This document shows positions 1 through 5,461 of a stretch of DNA of 7,031 nt, one piece after another. The translations under genes and the position numbers were made by a program. Each line of letters begins with the position of its first letter. Position 1 is the first letter of the stretch. The DNA comes from Bacillota bacterium (lineage in GTDB: Bacteria > Bacillota > Limnochordia > Limnochordales > ZCTH02-B6): positions 1 through 7,031 of the forward strand of contig QGSR01000099.1 of NCBI GenBank assembly GCA_003387805.1, read 5' to 3'. Under the pieces are notes generated by a model. The model saw only the letters and a list, made by a program, of their open reading frames with translations. It did no database searches and was not told the origin of the DNA.

Positions 1-125
1 TCCAGATGTTAAAAAGAAAGAGGAAAGGCCCGGGGAGGGGGCGCGGGGCACATCGGGGGGAAAAACGGGGGGCGGCGGCCGCGGCGCGGAAGGCGGGGCG
101 GGGGGGGGGGGCCCGGGCGACGCGG
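1..125. other. Low-complexity purine-rich sequence at window start
   Basis: This stretch is strongly G/A-biased. It has runs such as AAAAAGAAAGAGG near 11-23 and an uninterrupted run of G at 101-111, and only one T between positions 11 and 116. No recognisable protein or RNA motif is visible in any frame, and the lack of stop codons here is explained by composition alone. It should lie inside pgsB if the gene order is normal, but it does not read like that protein. It may be degraded or misassembled sequence at a contig end rather than real genomic sequence. Confidence 0.6.
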
Positions 126-253
126 AAACCCCCGCCGAGCCCGCCGAAAGGCCCCGGCCCATCATCGTCTTCGGATGCGGCAACGCCCGGGGCGTGGAAG
201 CGCTGGAGCTGGGCGGCCAGCTGCCCGCGGAAATCCGAACGGACCAAGATTGA
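2..253 (+). CDS. pgsB: Poly-gamma-glutamate synthase subunit PgsB, 3' end only (partial)
   Basis: The frame is open from the window edge to TGA at 251-253 and contains no start, so this would be the tail of a gene beginning upstream. The last 45 or so residues read as protein: an acidic/proline linker, then RPRPIIVFGCGNARGVEALE, then a short acidic tail. A hydrophobic strand followed by GxGN-x-x-G near the C-terminus resembles the end of PgsB/CapB, the Mur-ligase-like ATP-dependent amide ligase that polymerises glutamate. Its stop lies 10 bases before pgsC, the standard pgsB-pgsC order. Codons after about 120 have the GC-rich third positions of the neighbouring genes. Residues before that are Gly-rich low complexity and probably not genuine PgsB. 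The catalytic part is outside the window, so identity rests on the short tail and position. Confidence 0.5.
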   Translation, partial: PDVKKKEERPGEGARGTSGGKTGGGGRGAEGGAGGGGPGDAETPAEPAERPRPIIVFGCGNARGVEALELGGQLPAEIRTDQD

Positions 254-263
254 GCGTGATTTC

Positions 264-728
264 ATGATTGAGTTTGTCATCGGCTTCGGCGTCTTCCTCA
301 ACTTGATGACTTACGAACTGATCGGTTTCACCGCCGGCGGGGCGGTCATCCCCGGGTATTTGGCACTGTACCTGGACCAGCCGGGGCGCATCGCGGGCAC
401 GCTGGCCGCGGCGCTCATTACCCTGGCCGTGGTCCGGGGGCTGTCCCGGGTGGTCATTTTGTACGGCCGGCGCAAGTTTGCGGCTATGCTGCTGGTGGGG
501 TTCCTCGTCAACTGGCTGCTGGACGCCGCGGTGCTGAAGTGGATGACCTGGTTCGGCCCGATGCAGGCCGACGTGCGGGTCATCGGCTTCATCGTGCCGG
601 GGCTTTTGGCCAACGACATGCACGCCCAGGGCGTGGTGCAGACGGCGGCGGTGGCGCTGGCCGCGGCGGCGGTGGTGCGGCTGGCCGCGGCCGCGCTGGT
701 CTACTTCGGCGTGTTCGGCGGGTTGTGA
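264..728 (+). CDS. pgsC: Poly-gamma-glutamate synthesis membrane protein PgsC (CapC)
   Basis: This is the small integral-membrane subunit that joins PgsB to form the gamma-PGA synthase/export complex. The ATG at 264 gives 154 residues, close to the 149 of Bacillus subtilis PgsC. A longer in-frame ORF reaches back to position 6, but its first 86 codons are low complexity and overlap the pgsB tail, so they are rejected. Family signatures visible by recall of the B. subtilis protein are a VIPGYLAL segment near residues 29-36, ILYGRRKFAAML at 65-76 (nearly identical), and IVPGLLAN at 110-117. Four to five hydrophobic spans cover most of the chain, including an Ala-rich final one. No good Shine-Dalgarno precedes the ATG, which fits translational coupling to the pgsB stop 10 bases upstream. 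pgsW starts 5 bases after its stop, so the two are almost certainly cotranscribed. PgsA/CapA, the usual third partner, is not in the window. Confidence 0.94.
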   Translation: MIEFVIGFGVFLNLMTYELIGFTAGGAVIPGYLALYLDQPGRIAGTLAAALITLAVVRGLSRVVILYGRRKFAAMLLVGFLVNWLLDAAVLKWMTWFGPMQADVRVIGFIVPGLLANDMHAQGVVQTAAVALAAAAVVRLAAAALVYFGVFGGL

Positions 729-733
729 TCGTG

Positions 734-1918
734 ATGAAAATGCAACGTGCGAGCATGTACCGTCCGCCCGCGGGGCGGTGGCGGGTGCCGGCCGTCGTGC
801 TGGTCGCGGCGGCGGTGCTGCTGCTGGGGCTCTTCCACTGGGCGCAGGCGCGGCTGGGCTTTCAAGTGGGGGGCTCGCTGGCGGGCTCGGTGCCGGGCCG
901 GGTGGCGGGCTCCCTGCCGGGCTCGCTGCCGGGCTCGATGTCGGGCTGGGGGACGGGCCGGTTGCCGGGCTCGCCGCCGGGCTTGGCCACGGGCGTCCCG
1001 GGGGCGCCGGGCGGGTTCGAAACCGACGTCCAGGTCGCCGAGCGGCGGGCCGTGGCGCTGATGGCCGAAGGGCTGCGCATCATCGCCCGGGCCCGGGAGG
1101 CGGCGGGCTATCCCGTCGACGCCGCCGTGGATCCGAACATGACCGGGCTCATCGGCGCCGAGTGGAGCAGCATCACCACGACGCTGGGGGATCTGCAGGC
1201 CAAACGCACCGCCACCAATCCGCTCTGGGCGGCCTACGTGGTGCGCCGCATGGCCGAAGCCGGCGTGCGGCCGGGCGACGTGGTCTGGGCGGCGTTCTCC
1301 GGCTCGTTCCCCGGCTTCAACCTGGCCGTCCTGGCCGCGGCCGAAGCCATGGGCGTCGAGCTCTACGCGGTGTCGTCGCTGAGCGCGTCCACCTGGGGCG
1401 CCAACTTGCCCGGTTTCACGTGGATCGACATGGAGGCGGCCCTGCGGGAGGCGGGGCTGTTCCGCGGGGGCACCGTGCGGGGCACCGTGGCCGTCACCTT
1501 CGGCGGCGATTACGACCGCGGGCCCGAGCTGTTCAGCGTGTTCGCCGACGAGCCGGGCCAGGGCGTCGCGGCGCTGCGGGCCGCCGCGGCCCGGCACCCT
1601 TGGCCGCTGCTGGAACCCGAGGACCTGGACGAAGCGGTGGAGCTCCGCATAAAGGTGCTGGCCGAGGCCGGCGGGCGGCCCCTCCCCGCGCTGCTCATCA
1701 ACGCCGGCGGCGGCCACGCCAGCCTGGGCGACTGTTACGACGTCTGGCCGCCCGGCCTGACCACGGGCCCGCGCCCGTGCGGCGGCGCCACGCCCGGCCT
1801 CATGCACGTTTTGAGCCAGCGCGGCGTGCCCGTTCTGCACCTGCTCAACGCGCGGGCCCTGGCCCTGGCCGCGGGCATTCCCGTCGACGGGCGCTTCGAT
1901 ATCGAATCCGGCTTTTGA
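734..1918 (+). CDS. pgsW: Poly-gamma-glutamate system protein PgsW, membrane-anchored
   Basis: It is placed in the poly-gamma-glutamate system protein family (PgsW, TIGR04332 as I recall it), found beside pgsB and pgsC in genomes with this variant. Its biochemical role is not established. The ATG at 734 gives 394 residues; ATGs at 740 and 755 are alternatives. A single N-terminal membrane span lies at about residues 18-37. A Gly/Ser/Pro tetrapeptide-repeat linker follows at about 47-91, then a soluble, probably extracytoplasmic domain from about 94. Conspicuous conserved-looking motifs are SGSFPGFN at 189-196, followed by LAVLAAAEAMGVELYAVSSL, and INAGGGHASLG at 322-332. The GGGH and SGS loops look like an active or binding site, but I know of no assigned chemistry. 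It begins 5 bases after the pgsC stop with only a weak GGCGGG ahead of it. The symbol follows operon context and overall appearance; the linker seems to be a local elaboration. Confidence 0.82.
   Translation: MKMQRASMYRPPAGRWRVPAVVLVAAAVLLLGLFHWAQARLGFQVGGSLAGSVPGRVAGSLPGSLPGSMSGWGTGRLPGSPPGLATGVPGAPGGFETDVQVAERRAVALMAEGLRIIARAREAAGYPVDAAVDPNMTGLIGAEWSSITTTLGDLQAKRTATNPLWAAYVVRRMAEAGVRPGDVVWAAFSGSFPGFNLAVLAAAEAMGVELYAVSSLSASTWGANLPGFTWIDMEAALREAGLFRGGTVRGTVAVTFGGDYDRGPELFSVFADEPGQGVAALRAAAARHPWPLLEPEDLDEAVELRIKVLAEAGGRPLPALLINAGGGHASLGDCYDVWPPGLTTGPRPCGGATPGLMHVLSQRGVPVLHLLNARALALAAGIPVDGRFDIESGF
871..1002 (+). repeat. 12-bp tandem repeat inside pgsW encoding GSxP units
   Basis: Eleven consecutive 12-base units run without a gap, consensus GGGCTCNNTGCC, for example GGGCTCGCTGCC at 919-930 and GGGCTCGATGTC at 931-942. 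All keep the reading frame and encode a tetrapeptide series with units such as GSLA, GSVP, GSLP, GSMS, GRLP and GSPP at PgsW residues about 47-90. The best-matched units are in the middle (907-942), and the outer ones have diverged. This is a flexible, uncharged linker between membrane anchor and outer domain. Its structure suggests expansion by replication slippage, and copy number may vary between strains. Confidence 0.9.
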
Positions 1919-1928
1919 TTTTGAAGTG

Positions 1929-1934
1929 TATAAT
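1929..1934 (+). promoter_or_regulatory. Possible -10 element (TATAAT) before the histidine kinase
   Basis: A perfect TATAAT sits in a locally AT-rich stretch (about 1912-1945) just after the pgsW stop, in otherwise very GC-rich DNA. It would start RNA near 1941, giving a leader of about 54 bases to the kinase ATG at 1995. No -35 match exists at 16-18 bases upstream; the TTGATT at 1915-1920 is too close (8-base spacing). If real, it would let the two-component genes be transcribed apart from the pgs genes. Confidence 0.3.
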
Positions 1935-1994
1935 CGAAATAGGATGATGACGGGACGTGCCGCGCGGCAAAATCGTGCAGATCGAGAGCGGGCT

Positions 1995-3401
1995 ATGCGA
2001 CGAAACACGGCGGAGCAAAGGCGCGGGCCGCTGGTGAACGGGCGCCGCAAACCGAAGCCGAAGCTGCGGCAGACCGCACTGGGCATCGTGTTGCTGCTGG
2101 TGGGCATCGCGGCCGGCGATGCGCTGCGCTTCATCGACCTGCGGCTGGTGCAGGCGGTGCGCACGGCCATCGTGGCCGATGACAGCGGGCTCTTGCTGAT
2201 GGTGGCGGCGCAGGTCACCGGCCTCAACACGCTGCGGGTGCTGCCGCTGTACCTGGGCGCCTTCATCTTAATGGAGCAGTACGTGCCCGTGGGCGGCCCG
2301 TGGCCCCAGCGCATTCTGGGCTACTTCATCCCGGCGCTGCTGGTGCCGCTGTCGTACCTGGCCATCCGGGTGGTGTTCGGCACGCCCTACGACTTCGGCG
2401 TGCCCGCCATGCTGTCGCTGCTGGGCGTCATCGTCGTGCACGCGCTGTCGCGCTGGCCGCAGGGGCTGTTTCTGCGCATGGCCACCTTCGGCATGTTCAG
2501 CTTCGGCTGGCAGTGGCTGGGGATGGCGCCGCTGCTGACGGGCTACGGCTTCGGCCGCGGCGACCTTTCGATCGACGTGAAAAACGCGGCCGAGTTTTTG
2601 CAGCAGCAGGCGCTGCTCAACCGGTGGAGCCTGGTGTCGTGCGGCCTGTTCGTCGGCATTGCGGTGGTCATGGCCAAGTTTATGGTCGACTACAGAAACC
2701 ACGTGGACCTGCTCCGGCGGCACCAGGCGCGGGAGCTGGAGCTGAAGCAGGCCGCCATCCGCAGCCTCGAGGCCCGCTCCATGGCGGAGATGCAGCGGCT
2801 GGTGCACGATTTGAAGACGCCGCTGACGACGGTGCAGGGGCTGGTGTCGCTCATCGGCATGACGGGCGATCAGGCGAAGCTGAAAGAGTACACGGCCAAG
2901 GTGGAGCAGTCCGTCGAGCGGATGAACCAGATGATTTCCGAGATTCTGCACCCGGAAACGAGGCGGCGGGTCACGGGCCGGGAGCTGGCCCGGCAGATCC
3001 ACTCGCACGTGTCGGGCGCCCACTGGGGCGGCGTGCGGTTTGAACTGGCCGACCCGCTGCCCGACGTGGAGGTCAACGTGGTGCGCACCATCCGGGCCGT
3101 AGCCAACTTGATTCAAAACGCCCGGGACGCCATGGGCGAGGCCGACGAGCCGGTGGTGGTGCGGGTGCGCGAAGAGGACGAACATCTGTGCATTGACGTC
3201 GTCGACACCGGCCCCGGCATTTCGCCCGAGGCCATGGAGGAGCTGTTTACGCCCGGGTTTTCGACGAAAGACAGCTCCGGGCTGGGTTTGGCGTTCGCTC
3301 GGGAGGTGGTCGTGGAGGAGCACGGCGGGTCTCTGGACGTGGACAGCGAACCCGGCCGCGGAACGACCATTACGGTAAGACTGCCAGGGGGGATTCAATG
3401 A
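1995..3401 (+). CDS. Multi-spanning membrane sensor histidine kinase
   Basis: This kinase autophosphorylates on His and passes the phosphate to the regulator encoded next. The start at 1995 gives 468 residues. The frame continues back to a GTG at 1926 and ATGs at 1944 and 1947, but third-position GC drops sharply before 1995 and a weak GAGAGCGGG precedes that ATG, so it is preferred. About six hydrophobic spans lie in residues 26-230, followed by a charged likely coiled coil at 232-268. A HisKA-type H-box, LVHDLKTPL, has the phosphoacceptor at H271. The HATPase_c part has the N-box NLIQNARDAM (N375), G1 box DTGPGI (D404), F-box LFTPGFSTK and G2 box SSGLGLAFAR (G429, G431). No PAS, Cache or HAMP domain is apparent, so sensing is probably by the membrane domain itself, as in B. 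subtilis GlnK-like kinases. All catalytic boxes are intact. The signal is unknown; its place beside gamma-PGA genes suggests glutamate-related or envelope cues. Confidence 0.92.
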   Translation: MRRNTAEQRRGPLVNGRRKPKPKLRQTALGIVLLLVGIAAGDALRFIDLRLVQAVRTAIVADDSGLLLMVAAQVTGLNTLRVLPLYLGAFILMEQYVPVGGPWPQRILGYFIPALLVPLSYLAIRVVFGTPYDFGVPAMLSLLGVIVVHALSRWPQGLFLRMATFGMFSFGWQWLGMAPLLTGYGFGRGDLSIDVKNAAEFLQQQALLNRWSLVSCGLFVGIAVVMAKFMVDYRNHVDLLRRHQARELELKQAAIRSLEARSMAEMQRLVHDLKTPLTTVQGLVSLIGMTGDQAKLKEYTAKVEQSVERMNQMISEILHPETRRRVTGRELARQIHSHVSGAHWGGVRFELADPLPDVEVNVVRTIRAVANLIQNARDAMGEADEPVVVRVREEDEHLCIDVVDTGPGISPEAMEELFTPGFSTKDSSGLGLAFAREVVVEEHGGSLDVDSEPGRGTTITVRLPGGIQ

Positions 3402-4075
3402 GCGCGCAAGGCCGGAAGGACTACGCGGAAACGGCGGAGTCGACCCCGACGCGCATTTTGGCCGTGGACGACGACGCCGACATTTTGTACACCATCGCCG
3501 CCATCGGCGAGGCCGCGGGCTGGCATGTGGACGGCGCCTCCGACGGCGAGGAGGCGCTGCGGCGGCTGCGGGACGAGAGCGGCTACGACCTGGTGCTCCT
3601 GGATTACCACATGCCCAACATGGACGGCTTGACCTTGCTGGGCCTGGTGCGGGAGGACTTCCCGACGCTGCCGGTGCTGGTGCTGACGGTGGACGAAGAC
3701 CAGGAGACGGCCAACGCGTTCCTGGACGCGGGCGCGACGGATTTTGCGCTGAAGCCCATCAAGGCGCCTGATCTCATCGCCCGCATCCGGCTGCACCTGC
3801 GGCTGGCCGCGGCGGAGCAGCGCCTGGACCGGCGCGTGCCCGACGAGGAGCTGCCGAAGGGCATTCAGCGGCAGACGCTGGACGCCATCATCGCCGCGCT
3901 GCGGGAGGCCGACGGCTTCATCAGCCAGCAGGACCTGGCCGAGCGCACCGGCTTCGCCTACCAGACGGTGTGCCGCTACGTCAGCCACCTGGAGGACGTG
4001 AACCTGCTGGACGTGCAGCTGAAGTACGGCAAGCTGGGCCGGCCCAAGAAGAAAGTGCGCTGGCGTGAGAAATGA
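3398..4075 (+). CDS. Response regulator, CitB/DcuR/GlnL type
   Basis: This is a DNA-binding response regulator of 225 residues. The receiver domain covers about 19-135, with acidic pocket D24-D26, phosphoacceptor D69 in LVLLDYHMPNMDG, T97 and K119, so all key residues are present. A charged linker (about 136-151) leads to the output domain: LPKGIQRQTLDAI at 152-164, a helix-turn-helix at about 175-203 (ISQQDLAERTGFAYQTVCRYVSHLE), and a basic RYG-like end (LKYGKLGRPKKKVRW, 208-222). That LPKGI...HTH...GRP layout is typical of regulators paired with dicarboxylate/citrate or glutamine sensors (CitB, DcuR, MalR, GlnL). The ATG overlaps the kinase stop in an ATGA and follows a strong G-rich ribosome-binding site at 3387-3393, so kinase and regulator are translationally coupled. 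Likely targets are the hydrolase and permease genes downstream or the pgs genes upstream; this is inference. Confidence 0.94.
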   Translation: MSAQGRKDYAETAESTPTRILAVDDDADILYTIAAIGEAAGWHVDGASDGEEALRRLRDESGYDLVLLDYHMPNMDGLTLLGLVREDFPTLPVLVLTVDEDQETANAFLDAGATDFALKPIKAPDLIARIRLHLRLAAAEQRLDRRVPDEELPKGIQRQTLDAIIAALREADGFISQQDLAERTGFAYQTVCRYVSHLEDVNLLDVQLKYGKLGRPKKKVRWREK

Positions 4076-4106
4076 GCGAGAAATGGACGAGATAAATGAA
4101 GATAAA
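4067..4106 (+). repeat. 11-bp-phased direct repeats, possible regulator operator
   Basis: GAGAAATG begins at 4067 and again at 4078, and the variant GAGATAAATG begins at 4089, an exact 11-base step each time. A trailing GAAGATAAAC covers 4098-4107. The first copy overlaps the last codons of the response regulator gene; the rest lie in the spacer before the hydrolase gene. One-helical-turn spacing of AT-rich direct repeats suits a dimeric or oligomeric DNA-binding protein, and CitB-type regulators bind AT-rich sites. Function is inferred; the copies are short and could be chance. Confidence 0.3.
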
Positions 4107-4183
4107 CAGGCTTGCCCATAAGTAGTGCCAAAAAAAGTAGGTACGCGGCCGCACGCTGCGGGCGTATTCCAGGCGGTCGCGGA

Positions 4184-4191
4184 AGAGGTGG
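4184..4191 (+). promoter_or_regulatory. Ribosome-binding site of the zinc hydrolase gene
   Basis: AGAGGTGG ends 6 bases before the ATG at 4198 and is the best Shine-Dalgarno match near that start. It supports 4198 over other in-frame starts. The 122-base gap from the regulator stop means this gene is not translationally coupled to the two-component pair and may have its own promoter, though I see no convincing -35/-10 pair in the gap. Confidence 0.6.
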
Positions 4192-4197
4192 CTGCTT

Positions 4198-5337
4198 ATG
4201 GGGACCGGGCATTCCGCAATGGGGTGGCGCAGCGGCGTCATCGTGCTGCTGGCGGCGCTGGCCGTCGCGTGGCTGGTGGGCGCCGAGTTTCGGGCGAAAC
4301 ATCAGCCCGATGACATTTACCCCGGCCCCGGCGTCACCGAGGTCCGGCGCCTGAGCGACTATTTCCCGGCGCTGACCGGCAGCCCCGGCGACACGGACGT
4401 CTTCATTCTCGAAGGAGACGCGCCCGGGGCCACGGTGCTGGTGCTGGGCGGCGTGCACCCGGACGAGTTCGCCGGGTTTATGGCCGCGCTGCTGCTGGTG
4501 GAGCGCGCGCAAGTGGAGCAGGGGCGGCTCATCGTCATCCCGCAGTCCAACGCCAGCGGCTTTACCCACAACCTGGCCGGCGAAGGCCATCCCACGCACA
4601 TCGAAATCGAAACCGCGGGCGGCGTGCGGCGCTTCCGCTACGGCGCCCGGGCCACCAATCCCGTGCACCAGTGGCCTGACCCGGACGTGTACGTGCAGGC
4701 GTCGGGCCAGCAGCTTTCCGGTTCGGAAACCCGCAATTTGAACCGCGCTTTTCCGGGACGCCCCGACGGCACGCTGACTGAGCAAGTCGCGTACGCCATC
4801 GTGCAAATCATCGAGCAGGAAAACGTGGCCATGGCCTTCGACCTGCACGAGGCGTCGCCGGAATATCCCGTCATCAACACCATCGTGGCCCACCCGCGCA
4901 TGATGGAGCTGGCGGTCATGGTGGTTATGGATCTCGAGATGCAGGGCATTCCCATCGGGCTGGAACAGTCGCCGGAGGCGCTGCGGGGGCTGAGCCACCG
5001 CGAATGGGGCGACCACACGGAGACTTTGGCGGCGCTGTTTGAAAGCGCCAATCCGGCCCAGGGGCGGCTGCGGGGCCGCACCAACGTCGAGCTGGTGCTG
5101 GAAGGGAAAGACGCGCAATACGAGCGGGCGGCCCGGCTCGGGCGGCTGTACGTGCCCTTCGGGCCCGAGGGCCATCCGCTGGAGTCGCGGGTGGGCCGCC
5201 ATTTGTCCACGCTGCGCTCGTTCTTCGAGATGTACAGCTTGTTCCACCCGTTTGAAGGCATCGTCGTCACCGGAGTGCCCGGCTACTACGAGCTGATGGA
5301 AAACGGCGTCGCGGCGTATTTGCAGCCGCCGCGGTAA
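4198..5337 (+). CDS. Membrane-anchored M14-family zinc hydrolase (AstE/aspartoacylase-like)
   Basis: The product has 379 residues and belongs to the succinylglutamate desuccinylase/aspartoacylase branch of the M14 zinc carboxypeptidases, which cleave amide bonds next to a free carboxylate. A single hydrophobic span at about 13-31, after a short Arg-containing start, predicts export with N-terminal anchoring or a signal peptide. Zinc ligands are H87 and E90 in GGVHPDEFAG and H217 in FDLHEAS. Substrate-binding residues are in RNLNRAFPG (R179, N182, R183). The catalytic Glu is probably E282 in ALFESANP. All key residues are present, so it should be active. Cytosolic AstE and ASPA lack such an anchor, so an external substrate is likely. 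Beside gamma-PGA genes, trimming of gamma-glutamyl polymer is attractive: phage gamma-PGA hydrolase PghP also has an M14-like fold. Cell-wall peptides or N-acyl amino acids remain possible. A clear ribosome-binding site precedes the ATG. Confidence 0.88.
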   Translation: MGTGHSAMGWRSGVIVLLAALAVAWLVGAEFRAKHQPDDIYPGPGVTEVRRLSDYFPALTGSPGDTDVFILEGDAPGATVLVLGGVHPDEFAGFMAALLLVERAQVEQGRLIVIPQSNASGFTHNLAGEGHPTHIEIETAGGVRRFRYGARATNPVHQWPDPDVYVQASGQQLSGSETRNLNRAFPGRPDGTLTEQVAYAIVQIIEQENVAMAFDLHEASPEYPVINTIVAHPRMMELAVMVVMDLEMQGIPIGLEQSPEALRGLSHREWGDHTETLAALFESANPAQGRLRGRTNVELVLEGKDAQYERAARLGRLYVPFGPEGHPLESRVGRHLSTLRSFFEMYSLFHPFEGIVVTGVPGYYELMENGVAAYLQPPR

Positions 5338-5340
5338 AGC

Positions 5341-5361
5341 CCGGCGGCGGTCCGCCGCCGG
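5341..5361 (+). terminator. GC-only perfect hairpin after the hydrolase gene
   Basis: CCGGCGGCGG at 5341-5350 is matched by its exact complement at 5352-5361 with one base between, so a stable stem of about eight pairs with a small loop can form 4 bases after the TAA stop. No T-tract follows (the next bases are CATCACGGG), so it is not a standard intrinsic terminator. It may be a weak or factor-assisted terminator, an mRNA 3'-end stabiliser, or chance in GC-rich DNA. Confidence 0.3.
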
Positions 5362-5376
5362 CATCACGGGCGCCGG

Positions 5377-5437
5377 CCTGCCTGCCGCAGAAACCGACGC
5401 GGTCCTGCCTGCCGCGGCAGCCGACGGCGCCGCGGTC
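5377..5437 (+). repeat. Imperfect direct repeat between hydrolase and permease genes
   Basis: CCTGCCTGCCGC occurs at 5377-5388 and again at 5404-5415, 27 bases apart. Each copy is followed by a related tail containing CCGACG and ending in GCGGTC (5399-5404 and 5432-5437). The second copy carries about 6 extra bases. This is a two-copy local duplication of unknown role. Confidence 0.55.
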
Positions 5438-5446
5438 GGATTTAAT

Positions 5447-5451
5447 GGAGG
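5447..5451 (+). promoter_or_regulatory. Ribosome-binding site deciding the GTG start of the permease
   Basis: GGAGG lies 10 bases before the GTG at 5462. It is the only strong Shine-Dalgarno in the gap and supports GTG 5462 over the internal ATG at 5489. No ATG, GTG or TTG occurs in this frame between the stop at 5294-5296 and 5462. Confidence 0.6.
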
Positions 5452-5461
5452 CGTTGACACA

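Noticed and set aside
6..263. 86-codon N-terminal extension of PgsC
   Set aside because: It is low-complexity Arg/Gly/Ala/Pro sequence overlapping the pgsB tail. The start at 264 matches the family length and N-terminus.
778..1947. Second + strand frame of 389 codons within pgsW
   Set aside because: It is Arg/Gly-rich shadow sequence in the +1 frame with no motifs; pgsW is in the competing frame and has a membrane anchor and conserved-looking motifs.
701..2314. Long minus-strand reading frame of 537 codons opposite pgsW and the kinase
   Set aside because: It is Arg/Pro/His/Gln-rich, mirrors the GC-rich codon pattern of pgsW, spans the pgsW/kinase gap and includes the complement of the 12-bp repeat. 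No family motif is visible.
4112..4140. TTGCCC ... AAGTAG as a promoter for the hydrolase gene
   Set aside because: The spacing is 17 bases but the -10 match is poor, and no alternative pair in the spacer is better.
5454..5459. Perfect TTGACA just before the permease start, as a -35 box
   Set aside because: No acceptable -10 follows at 16-18 bases (ATTTTC/CATTTT only), and transcription would begin inside the gene. It sits between ribosome-binding site and start codon and is probably chance.
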